A program made the position numbers and the translations under genes. Source: Nitrospira sp. SG-bin1 (GTDB taxonomy: Bacteria; Nitrospirota; Nitrospiria; Nitrospirales; Nitrospiraceae). Taken from it: a stretch of 64,000 nt of DNA. This document shows positions 17,225-25,010 of the stretch, in pieces. The DNA lies in contig LVWS01000026.1 in assembly GCA_002083365.1 (NCBI GenBank), forward strand, positions 29,392 to 93,391, given 5' to 3'. The notes beneath the pieces are model-generated. The model searched no databases. It saw only the letters and a program-made list of their open reading frames with translations, and was not told where the DNA came from. The number at the start of each line of letters is the position of its first letter. Positions within the stretch are counted from its first letter, which is position 1.

Positions 17225-17901
17225 AATGAAATGCCACGGATATCTCTAGTCAAGAGTAGCGGTCACTGGCAATAAAACGGGAATTCCCTGGCCTTCGAGT
17301 GACTCGTGTGAATGCCCCTCACGATTGGAAGCCTAAACAGCGTGATCCTCGACGATGCGCGGATGGATAAACCATGCGACCTTTAGTGAGCCCAAAGTAT
17401 GCATTTGTATGCAACCAATAAGAAACCCCTCTTTTGAACTATATGGATTCGATTTCAACCGTTTGTTCTGCCGCTTTCACTCGTCTTCGCAAAGCAACAT
17501 GATCGGCCATCCAATAGTCAACGGTCGTCACCCCATGCGCTCTGTCGTCCTGGCGAGACAGGAAGGAAACACCAACAACATTTCTCCTAGAGCGGTACGA
17601 AGTCTACTGAGCGCGCGACGGCATCTGGTTAAAGGCTCCATTGTCTAGATGGTGGATCACAGAAGAGCTCACTCAGGAGAATATGTGGTTAGACAAGCTG
17701 GAAGATGGGGCAAGCGAAACTCGAAGTGGGTGACACCCGCCTGCAAAAACCATGGAATCTATAAGTCAATTTGTGTATAAGTATTTGCATTTTTTTCTAA
17801 ACCAGGGCATGAAAATCATATGTAAGCTTCCCTGGACGATGGGACGTCTCCGCCAGGAGGGACGATCGTTGCCGGGATAAGCGGGGGAGTAGTTTATCGA
17901 T
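17225..17901. other. intergenic, 677 bp between the N-hydroxylase gene and PP-loop paralog 3
   Basis: This must contain the promoter of the minus-strand N-hydroxylase operon and probably that of paralog 3. A 97-codon plus-strand frame at 17355-17648 is not protein-like in composition and has no ribosome site. I looked for a guanidine (ykkC-type) riboswitch on the minus strand and saw no convincing match. Nothing else is recognisable. Confidence 0.4.
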
Positions 17902-18759
17902 ATGGGTGCTGTGGATATGAAACATGAGCCGAGCGACGGATGCGTCCAAACCCTATGGACAGGAGGGTGGGACTCCACCTTCAGAGTCCTATATGCGGCG
18001 TGGGTTGACGGCAAGAGAGTCGAACCACACTACATCATTGATACAGGACGGCGATCAAGTCTCCATGAATTACGAGCGATATCAAGGATAAGAGATGCAC
18101 TGAGGATGCGTAACAAGGAAGCCCATGATCGAATCGCGAACCTCCAGATAACGTCTGGAAGCGAGATTCCTCAGGATGCGGAAATAACAGACCTCTGGAA
18201 ACAACTAAAACAGAAAATGGTTTTGGCGAGGCAATATGACTGGTTGGCGCGCTACGCCAAATCAAAAAACTTGACTGCCTTGGAACTCAGCATTGAGAGA
18301 GATACATTTGAAAAACAAGACGGTATCGACGTCAGTTTATTGCTGAAAGCGAATGTTGAGCAGACTCCATGCGGATCCTTTAGAGTGAAGCAAGGTGCAG
18401 CAGGTGGTGCGGAGCTATTCGCTCGATTTGAGTTCCCTATCCGTGAATATACAAAAGTGACAATGAAAGAGGCTGCGAAGCAACATGGGTTTCTTGAGAT
18501 CCTGGAAATGTCCTGGTTTTGCCATGAACCGATCAACGGCAAGCCTTGCGGGATGTGCAAACCTTGTGTCAACGTCGTTGCGCAAGGCATGGGATATCGC
18601 CTGACGAAAAAAGCCTTGTTCCGCTGTTATGTGGTTCAATTTGTGCGGAAGTCGCCGCTTTCAAAACTCAAGCTTCCCCGACAGCTCTACCATTGGGTGC
18701 GCCATGGTTCTGTTGGACCTGAAGTCGCTCAAACCGGGGGCGTTTCTGGTCCCCTGTAG
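17902..18759 (+). CDS. QueC-like PP-loop ATP pyrophosphatase, paralog 3 of 3
   Basis: The 285-residue protein has TLWTGGWDSTFRVLYAAW at residues 18-35 and the cluster CHEPINGKPCGMCKPC (Cx8Cx2Cx2C). ATG 17902 has a GGGGGAG at a rather long distance; ATG 17917 is an alternative. The last 15 or so residues (after YHWVRHG) and the stop codon are read out of frame from DNA derived from the rlmI 3' end, while paralog 2 ends differently. The natural C-terminus of the family is therefore altered here. Function as for the other paralogs: probably ATP-dependent activation of a carboxylate or carbonyl, substrate unknown. Confidence 0.72.
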   Translation: MGAVDMKHEPSDGCVQTLWTGGWDSTFRVLYAAWVDGKRVEPHYIIDTGRRSSLHELRAISRIRDALRMRNKEAHDRIANLQITSGSEIPQDAEITDLWKQLKQKMVLARQYDWLARYAKSKNLTALELSIERDTFEKQDGIDVSLLLKANVEQTPCGSFRVKQGAAGGAELFARFEFPIREYTKVTMKEAAKQHGFLEILEMSWFCHEPINGKPCGMCKPCVNVVAQGMGYRLTKKALFRCYVVQFVRKSPLSKLKLPRQLYHWVRHGSVGPEVAQTGGVSGPL

Positions 18760-18925
18760 TTGCTACCAACAGGTCTTCGAGACCGATCTCTGGAACCATA
18801 CTCGCCATTGCCTCCCGGTATGCCAAGCATGATGTTAGATTGATTCAGCAACAGGGTCAGAGCTCCAACCATCCCATCCCGCCAGAGACGCGGTATCTAA
18901 AGTGTTTCATCGGGTAGGTGTTGTG
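18705..18925 (+). pseudogene. decayed duplicate of the rlmI 3' end
   Basis: In one frame this reads LKSLKPGAFLVPCSC, then ETDLWNHTR, matching LKLLKPEGFLVTCSC and ETDLWNSIR at the C-terminus of RlmI (12670-12765). Further on, the bases for QQGQS, ETRYLKCF also match the last residues of RlmI. The frame is broken and no methyltransferase fold remains. The relic abuts paralog 3, so the island is bracketed by a full rlmI on its left and this fragment on its right. Confidence 0.8.
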
Positions 18926-19119
18926 GCGGGCAGCTATCCTGTCATTCACGTCTCGATGGACCTCTAAAACAAATAGATAGTCGGTGAAGCCAGACGCTCG
19001 CTGTGCTGCTTAGGACGTGTGGGAGACAGGGTTGAGAGTCATTCTCGATCTTGCAACCAGAGCGCATGACTCTCTAGGATAAACGCATTCTCAAAATTGG
19101 ATCCTTGGAGGAAGCGCAA

Positions 19120-19326
19120 TGCGAGTGATCGTAGTCGGGGGAATGGGGACGATTGGGTCAGCCGTAGTCGCAGCTCTGTCGGTCCGGCCATGAGGTAGCG
19201 GCTGTCGGGCGGACCAGAGGTGCGCTGCAGGTTGATCTGGCGTCTGTGGCCAAGGCCTACCTCGCGAGCGTCGAAGGTCCGATGACCGGGCGGAGTCTCG
19301 ACTCACGGAAGCTCGCAAGCCGATAG
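19120..19326 (+). pseudogene. short-chain dehydrogenase gene with internal deletion
   Basis: The reading frame from ATG 19120 (with GGAGGA upstream) begins MRVIVVGGMGTIGSAVVAAL, an SDR NAD(P)-binding Gly motif. It hits a stop after 24 residues. One base shift restores GHEVAAVGRTRGALQVDLAS. That is followed directly by VAKAYLASVEGPMTGRSLD, which is the usual C-terminus of this SDR group. The whole catalytic core (Ser-Tyr-Lys region) between them is missing. It is therefore a dead gene with one frameshift and a deletion of roughly 400 bases. Confidence 0.72.
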
Positions 19327-19334
19327 ATCCTCTC

Positions 19335-19731
19335 AGTCAGCAGCGCTCAAAGCACCTGATGAACTCGATGAGAATCTCGGCGCGTTGCTGATGACGCTTC
19401 CGTTTTTTACCCGCCGACACTCGCCGAAGCCTATTACCTGGAAGGAAATAAAAAGACCACGCTCGACCAGCTTGCCAAGTCTGTGATGGAGTTCCTCCCT
19501 GAGGCCATGCGGGAATATGCATCCGGGACGGTCGATCTATCAAGCGCGGCTCGAAAAGTGCGACTTCGACGTAGACCCCTCAAGTCCCACAAGAATCGGA
19601 CGGAATGACCGCTGTCCGTGCGGCAGCGGGAAAAGTTCAAGAAGTGCTGCGGCATGACGAAGGGAAAACCGGGCAGGGGTCCGTCTTTCACGGACTGGCT
19701 GCAGAAAATGTTCGTTCTCCCGAATCCCTGA
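19335..19731 (+). pseudogene. frameshifted SEC-C motif protein
   Basis: One frame gives TLAEAYYLEGNKKTTLDQLA, MEFLPEAMREYASGTVDLSSAA and then a stop. A second frame gives IGRNDRCPCGSGK. A third gives KFKKCCGMTKGKPGRGPSF up to a stop at 19731. Joined, they form a small protein with a C-terminal SEC-C zinc motif (CxC...CC), as found at the end of SecA and in many small bacterial proteins. At least two frameshifts are needed, so the gene looks inactive. It marks the right edge of decay beside the PP-loop island. Confidence 0.65.
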
Positions 19732-19767
19732 CAGACAAGACCGGGAAGATTCGTCTATACTCCGGGC

Positions 19768-19980
19768 ATGTCGGATCGCCCTGACTCTTCTCGAGACGGT
19801 CTCTTTTCGGCTGAGGCGCGCCGGAAGTTCTACGAAGACCATCGGTCGCTGACTATGTTCATGATCCTATTTGTGTTTGCGGCGCCGTTCGCTGGACTCT
19901 ACGTGTCCGGACTGCTCGGAGTGGTGATTGGAGTATTGCTTTCCGCCGCCGCCTATGTGCTCATCCCCTGGCTCTGGTGA
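19768..19980 (+). CDS. small inner-membrane protein (70 aa)
   Basis: The product has a charged N-terminus (about residues 1-26, rich in Arg, Asp and Glu) followed by two hydrophobic segments, LTMFMILFVFAAPFAGLYVSG and LLGVVIGVLLSAAAYVLIPWLW, separated by a short turn. It is probably a two-helix membrane protein. I do not recognise a family. It is followed by a strong hairpin and converges with the Tim44-like gene. Confidence 0.6.
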   Translation: MSDRPDSSRDGLFSAEARRKFYEDHRSLTMFMILFVFAAPFAGLYVSGLLGVVIGVLLSAAAYVLIPWLW

Positions 19981-19985
19981 AGGGT

Positions 19986-20014
19986 CGGCGGCTGACGTAC
20001 AGAGTCAGCCGCCG
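19986..20014. terminator. bidirectional terminator-like hairpin
   Basis: CGGCGGCTGAC at 19986-19996 pairs perfectly with GTCAGCCGCCG at 20004-20014 around a 7-base loop. It lies between two convergent genes. The following bases (TCTTGG) are not a full T-run, so termination may depend on the stem or on Rho. Confidence 0.65.
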
Positions 20015-20024
20015 TCTTGGTGAG

Positions 20025-21032
20025 TTATTGCTGCTGTATGGCCGACAGGAGCCACCGGCCACCCTGCACGCGCATGAACGTCCAGACCTCGTGGGATTCT
20101 GTTTCCGTTTCTTCACTGCCCTCGACCAGATAACCCGGTGCTCCGCGTGGGATTGTCGTGGAGACGGTATAGTCACGGGCGTTCCAGCGTAGGTCCACGG
20201 TCGCATAGTCCGTGCTGTCTTCGGACCAGGCTTCGCGCACATCGCCCTTGAGCAGCTCCACTCCCTCCACATGATTCTGGACTCCCCGGCTGCTGTCTTC
20301 GGCCAAGGCGGTGCTGAAATAGCTCAACAGTTCCGGCGTCAGGCAGCGTCGCAACGCCGCCACATCCTGCGCACTCCAAGCAGATTGAATGTCGATCAGC
20401 AGTTGCTGAAAGGCTGCCTTATCTTCGCTGGTCACGGTATAGACATCGGCAGTCGGCTTGGACGTGGTGCCGTTAACCGAGATATCGAGAAGGCTTCCCC
20501 TCCCGGACGTGCCGCGTGAGAGTCCGGTGAACACCGGCTCGGGTGTCGGCCTGGATCTTCTAAAATAATAGAGCGCACCGGCCCCGACCAACATGAGCAG
20601 AAGGATCAGTCCGAATGAGTTGGATGACGAAGCCGGCTCTTCGGTATCCGTCGTCTTGGCGTTGCTTTCTGTCGCGCCGAAGAGCATGTGCCCGATCCAG
20701 GTTCCGGCTAGCCCACCGGCGATCCCGGCGAGGAGGGGATTGCGCTGCAACCAGGACGGCGACGTGGCCGGCGCGGGCTGGGCCATTGGGCTGTTCGCGT
20801 GACTAGGCGGCGCGGTCGTCGCCGGCTTGGCGGTGGTGGATTGTTCAATCGGCTTCGCGCCGTTGTCCTGATAGGTCCGTGATCCACGGCTGCCGATCCC
20901 CATGGATGAGTTCCCGCCGCGAGCCCCGCTCGAAAAGCCTCCTCCCCCTCGTGCCTTTGCAAAGGAGAGCGTCGGAAGGCCGATGAGTGAAGCGATGATA
21001 CAGACCACGATGAGTTTTGATCTCATGACCAT
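20025..21032 (-). CDS. Tim44-domain-like exported membrane protein
   Basis: I start at 21032 (MVMRSKLIVVC), with AAAGGAA just upstream. The order is: signal peptide ending LSFAKA, a Gly/Ser/Thr/Pro-rich low-complexity part (to about residue 90), a glycine-rich hydrophobic segment (LLAGIAGGLAGTWIGHMLFG), a second membrane helix (FGLILLLMLVGAGALYYFRR), then a C-terminal alpha/beta domain from about residue 210 (DKAAFQQLLIDIQSAWSAQDVAALRRCLTPELLSYF ... WTFMRVQGGRWLLSAIQQ). This is the layout of bacterial Tim44-like/TIM44-domain proteins of unknown function. It ends at 20025 beside the hairpin. Confidence 0.75.
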   Translation of the reverse strand: MVMRSKLIVVCIIASLIGLPTLSFAKARGGGGFSSGARGGNSSMGIGSRGSRTYQDNGAKPIEQSTTAKPATTAPPSHANSPMAQPAPATSPSWLQRNPLLAGIAGGLAGTWIGHMLFGATESNAKTTDTEEPASSSNSFGLILLLMLVGAGALYYFRRSRPTPEPVFTGLSRGTSGRGSLLDISVNGTTSKPTADVYTVTSEDKAAFQQLLIDIQSAWSAQDVAALRRCLTPELLSYFSTALAEDSSRGVQNHVEGVELLKGDVREAWSEDSTDYATVDLRWNARDYTVSTTIPRGAPGYLVEGSEETETESHEVWTFMRVQGGRWLLSAIQQQ

Positions 21033-21244
21033 TTGATTCCTTTCGCAACAGGGTGGCACTCTTTGACCGGCTCATCCTAACAGCTTTGAATCAAGAAAAC
21101 CTGACATTCGTGGGCGACGGATGGGTGGACGGTCTGGTGGGAGCGGTATCGGTCGTGCCGATTTCCCGGCTTAGCGATAATAAATCGCGACGCTCATCGC
21201 CGACAAAGCCGCTGTATCCTGAACGGAATCACGAACGACCCAAC

Positions 21245-21727
21245 TCAACAGGTCGCCACGCGGGGGCGGTGGAATTCGGCCACGACGGGAAACACCAGCG
21301 CAGCGAAATCCCAATAGCGCATGCGGATCGCCTCCGAGTGGGTGCCTCCCTCGAAGACGATCTCTTCATCACCGGTGAGTGACCGATCCACATACACGGG
21401 AAGCCCGTAGAGCGTGCCGAGGGGCGGCATGGCCCCCACCTCGCAGTCCGGGAAGAGCCCTGTCATTTCTTCCTCCGTTGCGAGCCGCACACGGTGGGTT
21501 CCGAAAAGCTTGCGCAGCCGCTGAACGTCTACTTTTGCCGTCGCCGGCAATACCATCGTGACGAATTGCTCTTTCACTTTCACGATGACGACCTTCGCCA
21601 TGTCCTGCTCTGCTACGTGGAGAGTTTGTGCGACTGCTGCGGCGCGGAATGTCTCTGAGTGCGGCAAGACATCGTAATGCACGTGCTCGCGATCGAGACG
21701 GGTCTTGAGGGTCTGTGGAATGGGCAT
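21245..21727 (-). CDS. YbaK/EbsC-type aminoacyl-tRNA deacylase
   Basis: The 160-residue protein has the YbaK/ProX core: YDVLPHSETFRAAAVAQTLHV, MAKVVIVKVKEQFVTMVLPA with the conserved Lys, VRLATEEEMTGLFPDCEVGAMPPLGTLYG, and a final strand region VYVDRSLTGDEEIVFEGGTHSEAIRM. Members hydrolyse misacylated tRNA (such as Cys-tRNA-Pro or Ala-tRNA-Pro). The GxxPPLG motif and the GTHSEAI motif support the fold. It stands alone, with a 262-base non-coding stretch on its 5' side toward sthA. Confidence 0.82.
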   Translation of the reverse strand: MPIPQTLKTRLDREHVHYDVLPHSETFRAAAVAQTLHVAEQDMAKVVIVKVKEQFVTMVLPATAKVDVQRLRKLFGTHRVRLATEEEMTGLFPDCEVGAMPPLGTLYGLPVYVDRSLTGDEEIVFEGGTHSEAIRMRYWDFAALVFPVVAEFHRPRVATC

Positions 21728-21989
21728 AAGCCTACCTCCTAGGGCGGACGATCTCCGGATGGAACTCGTCGCTGGGTGATACGGACCGGGGACTGAAGGG
21801 AGACGAAAGATTGCTGGCCGGGATGATACTCATGACTACGACTCCACGTCGTTCATGATGACGGCGGCATGAGTTGAGTATATTCCTTTTCACGGTCTGA
21901 GCAAATCCTATTGTGCGAACTCCGCCGAGCGTTTCTCCAGCGTCGGTTACCTGACCGTGAATGCGGTGTGTTGACGGGCCGGTGCCGGC
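21728..21989. other. intergenic between sthA and ybaK-like gene
   Basis: Both flanking genes are on the minus strand. No small gene or clear terminator is visible. It contains the promoter region of the deacylase gene. Confidence 0.4.
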
Positions 21990-23390
21990 TCAACGCGGTG
22001 GATGGAGGGGCAGTCGATTCAGTCCGTCGAGGGCGGCGGTACGATAGCACTCGGCCATGGTGGGGTAGTTGAAGACATTGTGGACGAAATACTCCACCGT
22101 TCCGCCATAGGTCAGAACGGATTGGCCGATGTGAATCAACTCGGTGGCGCCCGGTCCGATGATATGGACACCCAGCAGCGCGTGCGTCTCGCGGTGAAAG
22201 ATCACCTTTAAGAGACCGTGAAGGTCGCCGCTGATGTGGCCACGCGCCATTTCCCGGAAAAAGGCCCTCCCCGTGGCGTGTGGAATGCCGGCGGCAACGA
22301 GTTCCTCTTCGGTCTTGCCCACCATCGAGACTTCGGGAATGCTGTAGATGCCGTAGGGGATCACCTTGATGTCGTGCGCATCGGAGACGTGAAAGGCATG
22401 GCAGGCGGCCAGGCGGCCTTGCTCCATCGCCGTCGCGGCGAGCGCGGGAAAGCCGATGACATCGCCCGTCGCATAGATGTGTGGAATGGTGGTTTGGTGG
22501 TGTGCGTTGACCGTGAGCTGCCCCTGTTGATCGGCGGCCAGACCAATTGCAGCGAGATTCAATGCCTCCGTATTGCCGATCCGTCCCATAGTGTAGAGGA
22601 TCATGTCGGCTGTCACCGATTTCCCGTCTTGGAGTTGGACCGCCGGCCGCCCTGCGTCGTTCACGGTGATGCTCAGATGTTCCTGTCCGAGCCGCATCGT
22701 GACACCGTTGTGCTGCATCTGAGCGTCAAGGGCTTGTGCGATTTCCTGGTCCAAGAACCGCAACATCTGCGTCCGCCGATCGATGAGGATTACTCGGATC
22801 CCGAAGGCGGCCAACATCGAGGCATACTCGGTGCCGATAACGCCCCCGCCGATGACGATGATGCTGGCCGGATTCTTGGTGGTGCGGAGGAACGAGTCGG
22901 AATCACAAATGATCAGGTCGTCGAAGGGAATCTCCGCGGGACGTCGTGGCCGTGATCCGGTGGCCAAGATGATGGTCGAGGCCCGGACATGATCGATCTG
23001 CCCATCCGCCCGCGCCACACGCAAGGTATGCGGATCGATGAAGCCGGCTGTGCCGTGAAGAATTTCGATGTGGTTACGTTGCAACTGATTGGTGATTACA
23101 GCGACTTCGGTCTCGATGACCTGATCCTTGCGTGCCATCAGGTCGGGAAGCGTCAGTTGCTTGGTGAGTTCGGCGCCCAACTGGCGCAATCCTCGCCGTC
23201 CCAATCCATGAATGTACTCGATCGTGTCCTTGAGTGTTTTGCTGGGGAGGGTTCCGGTATTAAGGGAGGTTCCTCCAAGTTGAGGGGCTTTCTCGACGAG
23301 GGCCACCCGCTTGGACAGCTTTGCCGCTTGGACTGCCGCTTTCTGGCCGGCTGGTCCGCTGCCGACCACTACTAGGTCATAGGATCGCAT
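21990..23390 (-). CDS. sthA: soluble pyridine nucleotide transhydrogenase (Si-specific)
   Basis: The 466-residue flavoprotein starts MRSYDLVVVGSGPAGQKAAVQ, an FAD-binding motif. It has a second nucleotide site IIVIGGGVIGTEYASMLAAFG and a C-terminal dimer domain ending NVFNYPTMAECYRTAALDGLNR. The region equivalent to the redox disulfide of lipoamide dehydrogenases reads GGTSLNTGTLPSKTL, with both Cys replaced. This loss is characteristic of SthA, which needs no disulfide because it moves hydride between NADPH and NAD. It balances the two cofactor pools in the cytoplasm. The call over lipoamide dehydrogenase or mercuric reductase rests on that cysteine loss. Confidence 0.9.
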   Translation of the reverse strand: MRSYDLVVVGSGPAGQKAAVQAAKLSKRVALVEKAPQLGGTSLNTGTLPSKTLKDTIEYIHGLGRRGLRQLGAELTKQLTLPDLMARKDQVIETEVAVITNQLQRNHIEILHGTAGFIDPHTLRVARADGQIDHVRASTIILATGSRPRRPAEIPFDDLIICDSDSFLRTTKNPASIIVIGGGVIGTEYASMLAAFGIRVILIDRRTQMLRFLDQEIAQALDAQMQHNGVTMRLGQEHLSITVNDAGRPAVQLQDGKSVTADMILYTMGRIGNTEALNLAAIGLAADQQGQLTVNAHHQTTIPHIYATGDVIGFPALAATAMEQGRLAACHAFHVSDAHDIKVIPYGIYSIPEVSMVGKTEEELVAAGIPHATGRAFFREMARGHISGDLHGLLKVIFHRETHALLGVHIIGPGATELIHIGQSVLTYGGTVEYFVHNVFNYPTMAECYRTAALDGLNRLPLHPPR

Positions 23391-23537
23391 GGAGCTTTTC
23401 GCGTAACAATCTCATCGGTGCGTCGTGTCTACGATATCGCGGTGTGTTCCACTCACCAAGAAAATAGAGGAAGTCTGGAGCCGGGTCCGTGAAGGCGGAC
23501 TTCGTGATGCGGCCGGGAGTACTTGAATAGGAAACGG

Positions 23538-23996
23538 ATGAGTTGTATGGTAAAGATCATGCTTCAGGGTTGTCCTGCCAGATGGTCGATAGGACTGAGT
23601 CTCGCGATTGCCTTGAGTGTGGGCTGGTCGCTCTCCCATGCCGGCACGACCAAAGAGCAACCTGCCGCCCTTGGTCCCGCCACGTCCGACACAATGTCGA
23701 TTCCCCACGCAACGGAAGCGATTGCGGGGCCGATGCTCCCCGCGGCTGTGCCGGTGGAGCAGGGATTGGTGTTGCGGACCATGCCGACCGTGTCGAAGCC
23801 GATTTCAGTGGGAGGGACGACGCTCGTTCCCTATATCGGAGCAGGGTTCGGCGGCGGCTATGCGACGGACCTTGATCGTTCGCTCAATGCAGGGCAATCC
23901 GTAGTTTCCGGCTCCTTCAATGGTGGGCTGAAGAATTTGTTCGGGCCACAGCTGATTCCGAACGAAGTCCAGCTGGGCGTCCGTTTCCCCTTTTGA
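23538..23996 (+). CDS. exported hypothetical protein
   Basis: I choose ATG 23538 (after AGGAAACGG); a TTG at 23523 gives a longer N-terminus. The protein has a signal peptide (IGLSLAIALSVGWSLSHAG). A Pro/Thr-rich linker follows. The C-terminal part is GGTTLVPYIGAGFGGGYATD then LNAGQSVVSGSFNGGLKNLF and VQLGVRFPF, ending in an aromatic Phe as outer-membrane beta-barrel pieces do. It is too short for a full barrel. I do not recognise the family. Confidence 0.55.
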   Translation: MSCMVKIMLQGCPARWSIGLSLAIALSVGWSLSHAGTTKEQPAALGPATSDTMSIPHATEAIAGPMLPAAVPVEQGLVLRTMPTVSKPISVGGTTLVPYIGAGFGGGYATDLDRSLNAGQSVVSGSFNGGLKNLFGPQLIPNEVQLGVRFPF

Positions 23997-24073
23997 TCTC
24001 GTCTCATACCGACCATTCCGCCCGACGTGTCTACGCCAATTTCTTTGCAAGGCTATGAAGATTGGAGAGTGCA

Positions 24074-24223
24074 GTGAACCAAGGCTATCGTTTGTTGCTG
24101 GTCGATAAAGACGGTGTGCTCGTCAGTGAATTCCAATTGACGGAGAGTGCCCTGGCTCAGCCGGAAGCCTTTGTCGCAGGTCTGCAAGATGCGATCGAGT
24201 CTGTCGAAGAAGAAGAGCCTTGA
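24074..24223 (+). CDS. small acidic protein (49 aa)
   Basis: The frame starts at GTG 24074 with GGAGAG four bases upstream and ends at TGA 24221-24223. The product begins VNQGYRLLLVDKDGVLVSEF and ends with an acidic tail ESVEEEEP. The strand-turn-strand start looks protein-like, and the ribosome site and downstream hairpin support a real small gene. I recognise no family. It is shorter than usual gene-finder cutoffs. Confidence 0.5.
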   Translation: MNQGYRLLLVDKDGVLVSEFQLTESALAQPEAFVAGLQDAIESVEEEEP

Positions 24224-24250
24224 GGGGAGCGAGCAAAGTATTGGGGATCG

Positions 24251-24282
24251 CGACATGGGTAGGAGACTTCCTACCCATGTCG
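24251..24282. terminator. perfect 14-bp inverted repeat between convergent genes
   Basis: CGACATGGGTAGGA (24251-24264) and its exact complement TCCTACCCATGTCG (24269-24282) enclose a 4-base loop. It lies between the 49-aa gene on the plus strand and an exported protein on the minus strand. It lacks a T-run on either side, so it may be a Rho-assisted bidirectional terminator, or an mRNA-end stabiliser. Confidence 0.6.
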
Positions 24283-24294
24283 ACTCATGCACGG

Positions 24295-24711
24295 TTATTT
24301 GCCGACCTTGAGCAGCCACCCATCAGCCTTATCGCAGTCGTTCGGCCCTTTGGCGTAAATGTCGACGCGGATGAAGCTGCCGCTTATGCCGACGGGTAGT
24401 TTGCCCTTCACCAGAAACCCGTTATTGATGGTGGTGACGGTAACCGGCACCTTTTCTTCCTTGATCTTCACGGTAATACGCTGGGGATTAGCGGTTTTTG
24501 ATGCAAGAAACGAAAATTCCGATTTCGGCGCCACTTCCACATTATTCTTATCCTGTGAGAAGGGGGCCGGTGTAAAGGCCGAAAAAATCACGTCGGTACA
24601 GGCGTCATAGCCGCTACTGATATTGGGACTTGCGTCATAGGCCCAAGCTTGGCCTCCGATACCCCAGAGACCTACTGCAAGAACAAGCCGTAGAAGATTT
24701 CGCAGACTCAC
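24295..24711 (-). CDS. exported hypothetical protein with immunoglobulin-like strand pattern
   Basis: The 138-residue protein starts with a clear signal peptide (LLRLVLAVGLWGIGGQAWAYD). The mature part alternates beta strands: EFSFLASKTANPQRITVKI, EEKVPVTVTTINNGFLVKGKLP, GSFIRVDIYAKGPNDCDKA. There are only two Cys in the mature part, which could form a disulfide. No family is recognised. It probably acts in the periplasm or outside the cell. Confidence 0.6.
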   Translation of the reverse strand: MSLRNLLRLVLAVGLWGIGGQAWAYDASPNISSGYDACTDVIFSAFTPAPFSQDKNNVEVAPKSEFSFLASKTANPQRITVKIKEEKVPVTVTTINNGFLVKGKLPVGISGSFIRVDIYAKGPNDCDKADGWLLKVGK

Positions 24712-25010
24712 GGTTATGCCTCTCTATAATGGTGGTTGACGGTTAGGCCAGCAGGGACAACGCGGCGATATTTTGTACGCCTGAACAAGAAAAAACAACC
24801 CCCCTACCGACCAGTTTTGGTAAACCGATGCACTCGGTCTGTTGTTCTTTGAAGACCGAGGCTACGTCGTGACCAACAGTCTCTCAGGCCTCACCTTAAA
24901 ATAGGCGCAATTGTAGCTGTACGAACGAGGGGGTTGCTTAGATCCACGCAGCAGCGTACAAGCTGCCCGCCAGACAGGTGCCGGCGCAGTGAATCCGCAG
25001 AGTCCGTTCA

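Noticed and set aside
17225..17500. guanidine riboswitch upstream of the N-hydroxylase operon
   Set aside because: I looked for a ykkC-type motif on the minus strand and saw no convincing match.
17355..17648. 97-codon plus-strand frame between the N-hydroxylase gene and paralog 3
   Set aside because: No ribosome site, odd composition, no similarity to anything recognised.
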